Below are positions 7,648 to 14,860 of a stretch of DNA of 64,000 nt, one piece after another. Position 1 is the first letter of the stretch; the number at the start of each line of letters is the position of its first letter. Origin of the DNA: Streptomyces sp. NBC_00414 (GTDB lineage Bacteria > Actinomycetota > Actinomycetes > Streptomycetales > Streptomycetaceae); the NCBI RefSeq assembly GCF_036038375.1, contig NZ_CP107935.1:186001-250000 (forward strand), read 5' to 3'. Position numbers and translations under genes: made by a program. The notes beneath the pieces were generated by a model that was not told the DNA's origin, made no database searches, and saw only the letters and a list, made by a program, of their open reading frames with translations.

Positions 7648-8373
7648 ATGGCCCACGAGATAACCGTCCCGCTGCTTCCGTGCGGATCCATCGACGAGAT
7701 CGTCGAGTTCTACACCATGCTCGGCTTCACCCGGACCTACTACCAGGTCCGCCCGAACCCGTGTGTGGGCCTGCAACGAGAAGACCTCCAGCTGCAGTTC
7801 TTCGGCATGCCAGGCTTCAGGCCCGAGGACTCCTACGGCAGTTGTGTGGTCGTCGTGCCCGACACCCAGCAGCTCTTCGAAGCATTCGCCGCGGGCATGC
7901 GCACGGTCCACGGCAAGCTCCTGGTCTCCGGGATCCCGCGGATGACCCGCCCGCGGAAACGCAAGAACGCCGACCACCAGTCCGGGTTCACGGTCATCGA
8001 CCCCGGCGGGAACTGGATCCGGATCTTCCCCTCCCCGGGTACCGGCGCCACCGGTGCGCCCGCGGTAGGCAAGCTGGCCAAGGCGCTGGAGAACGCCGTC
8101 GTGCTCGGCGACTCCAAGGGCGACAATCAGCAGGCGGCGAAGATCCTGGACGTCACGCTGGCTCGGGAGCAGGACGGCGCACCCGCCGCCGAACTGATCG
8201 AGGCGTTGGTCTACCGCGCCGAACTCGCCATCCGCGCCGACGACACCACCGCCGCAGTCGATGCCCTCACCCGCGCCCGCGCCATCCCCCTCACCACAGC
8301 CGAACGCAGCGAACTCACCGCGCACCTGGCCGGCCTCGAAGACCTGGAGGCCGTCGTCGGACTCACGCCCTAG
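7648..8373 (+). CDS. VOC (glyoxalase/bleomycin-resistance type) protein with C-terminal helical extension
   Basis: Residues 1-125 form a vicinal oxygen chelate domain: ITVPLLPCGSIDEIVEFYTMLGF at the start and SGFTVIDPGGNWIRIF near its end. Such domains bind small molecules or metals in resistance proteins and dioxygenases. Residues 130-241 are helix-rich and repeat-like (AAKILDVTLAREQ, ALVYRAELAIRADD), an extension not found in minimal VOC proteins. GGAG lies 8 nt before the ATG. It is probably in one transcript with the PadR gene, so a drug- or metabolite-binding role under PadR control is plausible. Confidence 0.75.
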   Translation: MAHEITVPLLPCGSIDEIVEFYTMLGFTRTYYQVRPNPCVGLQREDLQLQFFGMPGFRPEDSYGSCVVVVPDTQQLFEAFAAGMRTVHGKLLVSGIPRMTRPRKRKNADHQSGFTVIDPGGNWIRIFPSPGTGATGAPAVGKLAKALENAVVLGDSKGDNQQAAKILDVTLAREQDGAPAAELIEALVYRAELAIRADDTTAAVDALTRARAIPLTTAERSELTAHLAGLEDLEAVVGLTP

Positions 8374-8887
8374 TGTCCTGCGTCAGGAATTCTTGGTTCA
8401 GATATCCGGCGGGACATTCAAGGATCTCGTTTGCGCTCTTCGTCCTGGGCGCCTCGGCAACGGCACCAGCCTCACCGGAGCCACCCGTGCACAGAAGACT
8501 GCTCGACGCCGCGGGCGACCAGCTCAGCAGCGTCCCCGGCGGTTTCATCAACCGCCCGGATTGCCTATGACGGTGACGTGCGCTCTCCTCGGTCGACCAT
8601 GCCGAGCGCACGCGGCCGAGCCGCCGGCGCGGCCTCCAGTTCAGGCTGCTGCTCAAGCAGAGCCGTCCACTCGTCATCCGTGAGCGCGGCCCCGCCGCCG
8701 GCAGCGAGGTCGCCACGACCAGAGCCGGGGCCACGATCGTGTCGGTGGTGGTCATGAAACAGGATGGAATGCATGCCACCGTCTGCTCGCGGCTCCGACC
8801 GCGCGCCGGGCCCTCGTGGCCGTGCCGCCGTCTGCAGCGGGGAAGTGCCGTCGCGCACCCCGCAGAAGACCGGCGCACTCTGTGGAC
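8374..8887. other. Gene-poor stretch with decayed sequence
   Basis: A small hairpin (TCCTG-CGT-CAGGA, about 8377-8390) just after the VOC stop may act as a weak terminator. On the minus strand near 8570-8700 a short frame (ALTDDEWTALLEQQPELE) has coding-like codon use but no start and no family match; it may be a gene relic. Nothing else is supported. Confidence 0.4.
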
Positions 8888-9409
8888 ATGAGCGCAAACA
8901 GACCTCTGGGCCCACCACCGGGACCGACGTCGGATCACACGCAGCCCCCTGCCGTGAGTGCCTCATCCCGCCGCGGACGGCTCACGCACACCGTGGCCGC
9001 TCTCGGCGGACTACTGGTGGGAGTCCTGATCGGCATCGTCGGGTCGACAGGCGGCAAGGACTCTCCTTCCGCGACAGCAACCGTGACCGCCACGGCAACG
9101 GCGACGGGCGCACAGGCGAGTGCCGCTTCCCCCAAAACCACCACCGGGTCGCGGCAGGAGGCCGCGTCCAAGGAAGGGATTCCCGGCGATGGAACCTTCC
9201 TGGTGGGCAAAGACATCGAGGCCGGCACCTACCGCAGCGAGGGTAAGAAGGCGTACGGCTGCTACTGGGCGCGCCTGAGCGACACAACCGGCGAAACGGG
9301 CGCCATCATCGCCAACGGCAACGCCCAGGGCCCGGCTATCGTCAAAGTCGCCGCAGGCGACCAGGCGTTCCAGACCACCGACTGCAAGCCCTGGAAGAAG
9401 GTCGGCTAG
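8888..9409 (+). CDS. Membrane-anchored or secreted small protein
   Basis: About 173 residues. A proline-rich cytoplasmic N-terminus is followed by one membrane segment (VAALGGLLVGVLIGIVG, about residues 38-56), a Ser/Thr/Ala-rich linker, and a C-terminal globular domain starting IPGDGTFLVGKDIEAGTYRS with two cysteines (GCYWARLSD and TTDCKPW) that may form a disulfide. Similar domains occur in many exported streptomycete proteins of unknown function. The ATG at 8888 was chosen because the hydrophobic segment then sits at normal distance. It appears monocistronic. Confidence 0.65.
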   Translation: MSANRPLGPPPGPTSDHTQPPAVSASSRRGRLTHTVAALGGLLVGVLIGIVGSTGGKDSPSATATVTATATATGAQASAASPKTTTGSRQEAASKEGIPGDGTFLVGKDIEAGTYRSEGKKAYGCYWARLSDTTGETGAIIANGNAQGPAIVKVAAGDQAFQTTDCKPWKKVG

Positions 9410-9485
9410 CCACCGGCCGACGGAGCTCCGCTCCCGGGCCCTCACTCGAACTGGGCACGCGCGGGCGCCTGTACCGCCACGCTGT

Positions 9486-9719
9486 TCAGTCGAGCGCGTC
9501 GGGCGAGGCAGTATCCGCGTGACCTGCCCCCAGACTGCGCCGGGCTCTCGGTGGCGTGGGGCGAAGGCTCCCCACGACCCCACGGGCCCGCAACGCATCG
9601 AGGTCTGCGATGCGGGCACCGGGCAGCGCGTCAAGAAGGTCGGCCTGGGTGGCGCGGACGCCCGGGGCAGGAGCCTCGGGGCCGGCGCCCAGCGTGCGGC
9701 GGGTGATCACAACGATCAT
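9486..9719 (-). CDS. Doubtful small hypothetical protein
   Basis: The first 50 or so codons have strongly GC-rich third positions and read MIVVITRRTLGAGP...TQADLLDALPGARIADLDALRARGVVG; the remainder loses this bias. It may be the N-terminal part of a decayed gene. I do not recognise a family. Confidence 0.3.
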   Translation of the reverse strand: MIVVITRRTLGAGPEAPAPGVRATQADLLDALPGARIADLDALRARGVVGSLRPTPPRARRSLGAGHADTASPDALD

Positions 9720-10138
9720 CGTACGGGCGCGTCGGGTCCGGATTCAGCGGGTTGCCTCGGTCTTGGGATCAACGGCGGTGCAGCATTCGGAGCGTCGGCA
9801 TCTGCGGGGCGTGCAGCGACCGTTCCCGCACAGGACGAGGTCCCGCGAGGGTGCGGGACATCGTCGCTGAACGCCAGCCTGGAGGCTGAGACGAGGCCGG
9901 TCGTCAGACACTACCGACGGCTCTGGGCACCGACGGCAATGCCATCCTGCCGAGCGCCTGACTCACTTCGGCCCAGGCCGAGGACCTGCCCCACCTGTAC
10001 GCCTTGACCAAGCCTGAGGTGGTCACCCGCAGCGCCTCCACGCCCGCCGCGAGCATCACCCTCTCCCGGTCGGCGGGCCTCGACGCTGTCTCTCCCGGAG
10101 CCGATGTTCAGCACATCGACCGGTTGCTCACAAAGGAG
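9720..10138. other. Intergenic region upstream of second PadR gene
   Basis: No gene is supported here; frames are short and conflicting. The PadR control region follows. Confidence 0.4.
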
Positions 10139-10154
10139 TACTCATGCAAGAGTA
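10139..10154. promoter_or_regulatory. Inverted repeat in the leader of the second PadR gene
   Basis: TACTC-ATGCAA-GAGTA is an inverted repeat with 5-bp arms six bases before the PadR ATG. A ribosome-site-like AAAGGAG precedes an ATG at 10144 inside it, which opens a three-codon frame (Met-Gln-Glu-stop). It could be an operator or a leader mini-ORF. Confidence 0.5.
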
Positions 10155-10159
10155 GTCGT

Positions 10160-10735
10160 ATGTCATCGATCAGGTTGTTCATCCTCGACACGTTCGCGAG
10201 GAACGGCGAGATGCACGGGCACAAGGTGCGCCTCCAAGCCGAGCGGGAACATCTACACCTGTGGACGGACGTGTCCGTGGGCAGCCTGTACCAGGCGATC
10301 AAGCGCCTGCTGACCGAGGGCTTGCTCGAAGAGGTCAGGACCGAGAAGGAGGGCAACCTGCCCGAACGCCAGGTGTACGGCATCACCGGTGAAGGACGGC
10401 TGCGTCTCAAGGAACTCCAGTCCGAGAGTCTGCGCCACATCTGGATGAAGCCGGACCCGTTCGACCTGGCCCTCACCCGCCTGGACCCGGAGAAGCTGGA
10501 CGGACTCCACACGGTGATCGCATCCCGGCTGGATGAACTCGCCTCCATGCTCTCGGACACCGAGGCGCTGAATGCCAACGCCATTGACGGCGGCTACCTG
10601 ACGGTGAGCGAGGCACTGGCGGTCAGTCACAGTGCGCACAGGCTGCGCGCCGAGATCGCCTGGCTCCAGGAGGTCCTGGACGCGGTGCCCGAGATTGTCA
10701 CCGATGAACGGACCCGTCAGCCCGACACCCTCTGA
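10160..10735 (+). CDS. PadR family transcriptional regulator
   Basis: About 191 residues. The winged helix spans residues 1-85 (SSIRLFILDTFARNGEMHGHKV, then SVGSLYQAIKRLLTEGLLEE and the VYGITGEGRLRLKEL wing); a helical C-terminal domain follows. The ATG at 10160 gives the canonical PadR start; the visible AAGGAG is too far upstream for it, pointing to a leaderless transcript or another start arrangement. It lies 78 nt upstream of an epoxide hydrolase and a PPOX gene in the same direction and probably controls them. Confidence 0.8.
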   Translation: MSSIRLFILDTFARNGEMHGHKVRLQAEREHLHLWTDVSVGSLYQAIKRLLTEGLLEEVRTEKEGNLPERQVYGITGEGRLRLKELQSESLRHIWMKPDPFDLALTRLDPEKLDGLHTVIASRLDELASMLSDTEALNANAIDGGYLTVSEALAVSHSAHRLRAEIAWLQEVLDAVPEIVTDERTRQPDTL

Positions 10736-10813
10736 ACCACCGGATTCCGCCCCTCTTGAACCGACCCGCGGCACAGTCAGCGCGGCATCGCCCGGTAAGG
10801 AGCACCCCCCCCC

Positions 10814-11971
10814 ATGTCCGAACACATCGAACCCTTCACCCTGTCCGTGCCGGAGGAACAGCTGACCGACCTGCGTGAGCGGCTATCCCGCACCCGGTGG
10901 CCCGATCCAGAGACCGTCCTGGACACCAGCCAGGGACCGCAGCTGGCGAAACTCCGCACGCTGCACGACTACTGGCTCAACACCTACGACTGGCGGCGGT
11001 GCGAGAAGACCCTCAACGGCTTCGGCCAGTCCCGCACCGTCATCGACGGTCTGGGCATTCACTTTCTCCATGTGCGCTCGCCCGAGCCGGACGCCCTGCC
11101 GCTGGTCATGACCCACGGATGGCCCAGCTCCGTCCTGGATTTCCACAAGGTCATCGGCCCCCTGACCGATCCCGCGGCCCACGGCGGTGACCCACGGGAC
11201 GCCTTCCATCTTGTGGTGCCGTCGCTGCCGGGATTCGGGTTCTCCGACCGACCTACGGAACCCGGCTGGGGATTCCCCCGGGTCGCCGATGCCTGGATCA
11301 CGCTGATGGACCGGCTCGGCTACCGGCGGTGGGGCGCCCAGGGCGGCGATCTCGGATGCGCGGTCACCGACGAGATCGGTCGCAAGGCCCCCGAGGGATG
11401 CGTCGGGCTGCACCTCAACTTCGCCATGTTCCCGCCAACGCCCGACGAGATCCGGGACGCCACCGAGCATGAGCAGGCAATGCTCGACAGCGCCGCCTAC
11501 TTCTGGGAGAACCTCTCGGGCTACGCCAAGGAGCAGGCAACCCGCCCTCAGACCATCGGCTACTCCCTCGCGGAGTCCCCCATCGGCCTGGCTGCCTGGA
11601 TCTACGCGATGTTCCAGGACACCTGCGGCACACCGGGGGACGCGGAAGCGTCATTCACCCTGGACGAGCTGCTCGACGACATCATGCTCTATTGGCTCCC
11701 CAACACCGGGACGTCCTCTGCGCGGACCTACTGGGAAATGGCACGGTCGGCACGGCCCTCCGCGCCGAACACCGCCGCACCGATCGCGCTGCCTACCGGA
11801 TTCAGCATGTTCCCGAAGGAGCACGTCCGGAAGTCCCAGCGCTGGGTGGAACGCCGCTACAGCAACGTCGTCCACTTCAACGAGCTCGAGGCGGGCGGGC
11901 ACTTCGCAGCCCTGGAACAACCGGCACTCTTCGTTGACGAGGTCCGTACCACCTTCCGTTCCTTGCGCTGA
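10814..11971 (+). CDS. Epoxide hydrolase (microsomal type, EHN domain)
   Basis: This 385-residue alpha/beta hydrolase opens with the EHN domain typical of microsomal-type epoxide hydrolases (residues 1-105). The oxyanion motif HGWP is at 101-104, the nucleophilic Asp179 lies in GAQGGDLG, and the general-base histidine is in AGGHFAALEQP near the C-terminus. It would hydrate an epoxide to a diol. Length is normal. The start is preceded by AAGGAG and a run of cytosines. It follows a PadR gene and precedes a PPOX gene (56 nt gap), suggesting a PadR-controlled detoxification or tailoring unit. Confidence 0.85.
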   Translation: MSEHIEPFTLSVPEEQLTDLRERLSRTRWPDPETVLDTSQGPQLAKLRTLHDYWLNTYDWRRCEKTLNGFGQSRTVIDGLGIHFLHVRSPEPDALPLVMTHGWPSSVLDFHKVIGPLTDPAAHGGDPRDAFHLVVPSLPGFGFSDRPTEPGWGFPRVADAWITLMDRLGYRRWGAQGGDLGCAVTDEIGRKAPEGCVGLHLNFAMFPPTPDEIRDATEHEQAMLDSAAYFWENLSGYAKEQATRPQTIGYSLAESPIGLAAWIYAMFQDTCGTPGDAEASFTLDELLDDIMLYWLPNTGTSSARTYWEMARSARPSAPNTAAPIALPTGFSMFPKEHVRKSQRWVERRYSNVVHFNELEAGGHFAALEQPALFVDEVRTTFRSLR

Positions 11972-12027
11972 GCGCACCGGCGGCACGGCACCTCCCACGA
12001 CACCTCCCCCAAGAAGGGCGACACCTC

Positions 12028-12429
12028 ATGACACCCCTGCCCGACGAACTCCTCAAATTGCTGAACCGTCCCAGCCCCTGCTTCATCGCCACCACCATGC
12101 CGGACGGCTCGCCCCAGCTCACCCAGACCTGGGTCGGCACCGATGGTGAACACATCCTCATCAACACCGTCGTGGGATACCGCAAAGCCAAGAACGTTCA
12201 ACGCGACCCCCGTGTGGCTGTCAGCATCGCCGACCCCGATGACACCTCCCGCTACTTCTCCGTACGGGGACGCGTCACCAGCGCCACGACCGACGGCGCC
12301 GCCGAGAGCATCGAACACCTCGCCCAGAAGTACACAGGCCACTCCTACGCCGCGTACGGCGGCCCAGGACAGACCCGGCTCCTGCTGACCATCACCGTCG
12401 ACTCCGTCATCCATTCCCCCAGGCCCTGA
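12028..12429 (+). CDS. PPOX-class flavin/F420-dependent enzyme
   Basis: This 133-residue protein is a split-barrel flavin- or deazaflavin-binding protein of the pyridoxamine-phosphate-oxidase-like class. Diagnostic segments are FIATTMPDGSPQLTQTWVG, then ILINTVVGYRKAKNVQRDPRVAVSI. Actinobacterial relatives of this length usually bind F420 and reduce varied small molecules; which cofactor is used cannot be told from the sequence. AAGGGCGAC precedes the ATG. It is the third gene of the PadR-epoxide hydrolase-PPOX unit. Confidence 0.8.
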   Translation: MTPLPDELLKLLNRPSPCFIATTMPDGSPQLTQTWVGTDGEHILINTVVGYRKAKNVQRDPRVAVSIADPDDTSRYFSVRGRVTSATTDGAAESIEHLAQKYTGHSYAAYGGPGQTRLLLTITVDSVIHSPRP

Positions 12430-12442
12430 TAGAACATCTCAT

Positions 12443-12664
12443 TTGCCCAGCTTGACTTGTGGTGTGTCGAAGATCGTTGAGCGGCTGGTGCCCGACGAGT
12501 TGTGGGAGCTGTTCCAGCGGGTGGTTCCGGAGGCGCCGTTGCGGCCTCAAGGCGGCGGCCGGAGTCGGCATGGCGACCGTGAAGTCCTGGCGGCGATCGC
12601 CTTCGTGGCGACCTCGTGCTGCACTTGGCATCAGGTGCCGACCGCGTCGTTCGGCCCGTCGGGT
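12443..12664 (+). pseudogene. N-terminal fragment of an IS5-family transposase
   Basis: The frame IVERLVPDELWELF...LRPQGGG...REVLAAIAFVATSCCTW is the helix-turn-helix N-terminus of IS5-type transposases. It then breaks into unrelated sequence after about 70 codons, so neither the DDE catalytic domain nor an intact end remains. Confidence 0.75.
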
Positions 12665-12750
12665 GCGACTGCCGGGGCTCAGCGAGACAGGATACGGGGA
12701 GCTGTTGCCCCCCGGCCCCAAGGAGACTTCCGGGTCTCTGCGACAACTGT

Positions 12751-12951
12751 CTACTGGTAGCAGGGGGGTCCGCACAGCACGGTGAGCGTGCCACTGCCGC
12801 TGGTTGCCGTGGCGGGAACCTGGTGGAGTGTGGTCGTGGGGGTCTTGCTGGTTTCCCAGGGCATGGGAACAGCCACGGCCTGGGGGGCGAGGGCAGTGAA
12901 GGCTGCGGTGGTCACGAAGACGGCGGCTACCGCCCGCTTGCGCAGACGCAT
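12751..12951 (-). CDS. Small secreted peptide with C-terminal CGPPC motif
   Basis: This gene of 66 residues starts at the ATG at 12951, preceded by GAGGAG at 5 nt. Residues 1-28 form a Sec signal peptide (MRLRKRAVAAVFVTTAAFTA, then LAPQAVA), leaving a mature peptide of about 38 residues rich in Thr/Pro/Ser and ending LTVLCGPPCYQ. The CxxxC pair could form a disulfide loop or bind metal. I do not recognise a family. It stands alone between a transposase relic and gene-poor DNA. It recalls the Cys-containing peptides near 48-50 kb in design but not in sequence. Confidence 0.6.
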   Translation of the reverse strand: MRLRKRAVAAVFVTTAAFTALAPQAVAVPMPWETSKTPTTTLHQVPATATSGSGTLTVLCGPPCYQ

Positions 12952-13592
12952 GGGGACTCCTCGATCAGTGATCGGCCAATGGGATCCGGCGGCCGGCACG
13001 TTCTTGGTCAGGCCGCCACGACTGGCTGCCAGTCTTTCTGCGATTCCGACGGCCCGACAACAGATTTCAGTGACGCCCAAATCCTTGGACATCGATCTCG
13101 GAACTGTGCCCTGAACACTTCGCGTCGCCGGGCGCTGCCGGTTTCTCTTCGCGATGCGATCGGCGAGCACGACGTCGTACACTCCCCCGAGCTGCCGCCC
13201 TCCTGGCTTTCCCGCTTGCCGCCACACCCGTCTCCGTCACGAGGCGCGCGCGGAGTTGCTGCCGCTGACCGACGCCGGCCAACTCCCGCCCACCGCAGCC
13301 GAGTCCCATGACGGACATCAGCTCACCGGTCTCCCGCCGACGTGCCTCAGCACGCCGAGCTGCCACGGCCGAACCCGTGGTCCCCTGGCCGAGAGATACG
13401 GACCGCCGCGGTCGGGGCAGAGGGACATGCCTCAGCCGGGCCGTTGCCCGCAGGCGGTGCGTCGGGTACCCGTCGAGGCTGCCCGGAACGGGGATGAGGT
13501 GGCCGATCCGGCACCGTGGCGCGGCCGGCGATGGCCGTGCTCGGGTGGCGTGAACTGCTCGAACGCTTGGGAGCCGCTGTTGTACTGCGGAG
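12952..13592. other. Intergenic region without a supported gene
   Basis: Both strands have open frames because of the high GC content, but none has a good start, a ribosome site or a recognisable domain. It presumably contains the promoter of the small secreted peptide. Confidence 0.4.
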
Positions 13593-14024
13593 GTGACAGA
13601 CCAAAAGCAGTGCACAGTAGTACGAACCGGCAGCTACCAGGGTGTTCAGGGCGGCACTTTCGCCACCGGCATCAGCGCCCAGTCCGCCGGCGCCCAGGCT
13701 CTGTGCCTCCACCAGCTGGTGATGCCCGCCGGCAGCAGGGGCCGCCCTCACCTGCACGAGGGACACGAGTCGGCCATCTTCATCCAGTCCGGACACGTCG
13801 AGGTCTGGCACGGCCCGGACCTCACCGAACACGTCACCCTGCACGCCGGCGACTACATCCACATCCCTGCCGACACCCCGCACCTGCCGGTCAACACCGG
13901 CGACCAGGACATGACCTGCCTGGTCGCCCGAACCGACCCACAGGAACAGGAAGGCGTCCGCCTCCTGGACCTTCCCGCCTGGCTGGCCACCCACATCGGC
14001 CCCCTGACCATCGGAAACGGCTAA
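13593..14024 (+). CDS. Cupin-domain protein
   Basis: This 143-residue protein is a single-domain cupin. The first cupin motif reads GSRGRPHLHEGHESAIFIQSG and the second PADTPHLPVNTG; His residues in both are positioned to bind a metal. Small cupins act as isomerases, dioxygenases or sugar-binding proteins, and the substrate is not evident. The GTG at 13593 is the only reasonable start, although the GGAGG overlaps it closely, which makes the exact N-terminus uncertain. Confidence 0.7.
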   Translation: MTDQKQCTVVRTGSYQGVQGGTFATGISAQSAGAQALCLHQLVMPAGSRGRPHLHEGHESAIFIQSGHVEVWHGPDLTEHVTLHAGDYIHIPADTPHLPVNTGDQDMTCLVARTDPQEQEGVRLLDLPAWLATHIGPLTIGNG

Positions 14025-14049
14025 GGTTCCTCGCTTCCAGCGCAGATCA

Positions 14050-14600
14050 GGCCGGTGTGGTCGGTGGGGGGGGCAGGAGGCGCGACGGAAGGCGGCAGCC
14101 GGGCCGATCGCACCGGGCCCGAACTTCGTACGGATGCGGTCGCTGACGGCCCCCGCGGTCAGCCGGTCCTCGCGCGCCTGGTCCAGGCTGGCCTGCTCCG
14201 CGACCTGGTCGGCGCCGGCCAGGTCCTCCCCCTTGAGGGCGAGCCCTGACAGGCGGTCGCGCCGCAGGCCCGCGGCATCGATCAGCCGGTAGGCAAGCGT
14301 GCACAGGTCATCGTCGTGCGCGGACGCCTCCGGCAGCCGGCGGGTCTTCTCCCACGACGTGCCACCGGCGAACCGCAGGGACAACGTCAGGCCGCGCGTC
14401 ACCTGGCCTCGTCGGCGCAGCTGGAGTCCGAACTGCACAACCAGGTCGAGCAGGGCGCCGCGGACCGCGGCGCAGCGGCCTGCTTCGGGCTGGTGCCGTA
14501 CAGAGCTTCCACCGGCAGCGGAGCCAGCCAGCCACCTGGTCGAGGTCGACAGCCAGCCAGGACACCGCCAGGAGCATCGATCCGGCTGGGAGCACACCTG
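14050..14600 (-). pseudogene. Relic of a DNA polymerase Y-family (ImuB/DinB-like) gene, C-terminal part
   Basis: Minus-strand frames encode LRRRGQVTRGLTLSLRFAGG, TSWEKTRRLPEASAHDDDL and SDRIRTKFGPGAIGPAAAFR, the C-terminal (little-finger side) half of streptomycete Y-family polymerases. A short piece of the central part (VAGWLAPLPVEALYG) is joined in another frame, with an internal deletion. No active gene remains. A second relic carrying the N-terminal half lies at 40670-41275. Confidence 0.7.
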
Positions 14601-14616
14601 GCCTGACGCCCGTACA

Positions 14617-14674
14617 GGAGACACCCCGCACGTGCCATGTCACCGCGGTGACATGGCACGTGCGGGGTGTCTCC
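14617..14674. repeat. Perfect 58-bp palindrome
   Basis: Bases 14617-14645 are the exact reverse complement of 14646-14674, with no loop; the centre reads CACCG|CGGTG. The symmetry ends sharply on both sides. It directly adjoins the truncated end of the polymerase Y relic. It may be two abutted copies of a 29-bp mobile-element end, a cruciform-prone site, or an assembly fold-back. Confidence 0.9.
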
Positions 14675-14860
14675 GGCCATCTCACGGCACGCGCAATGTC
14701 TGGACGATCACGCGCGGGGCGCGGCTCGTTTGCTGCACGGCATCCCGATGCCGACGACGGCGCGGTGAGAACAAAAAGCCGGTCCGCAGACCACAGCTTG
14801 GTGGGCGGGCGCCACAGGTCTCTGCGGCGTCCGCCCACTTCACAGTCACCTCCTACGGAC

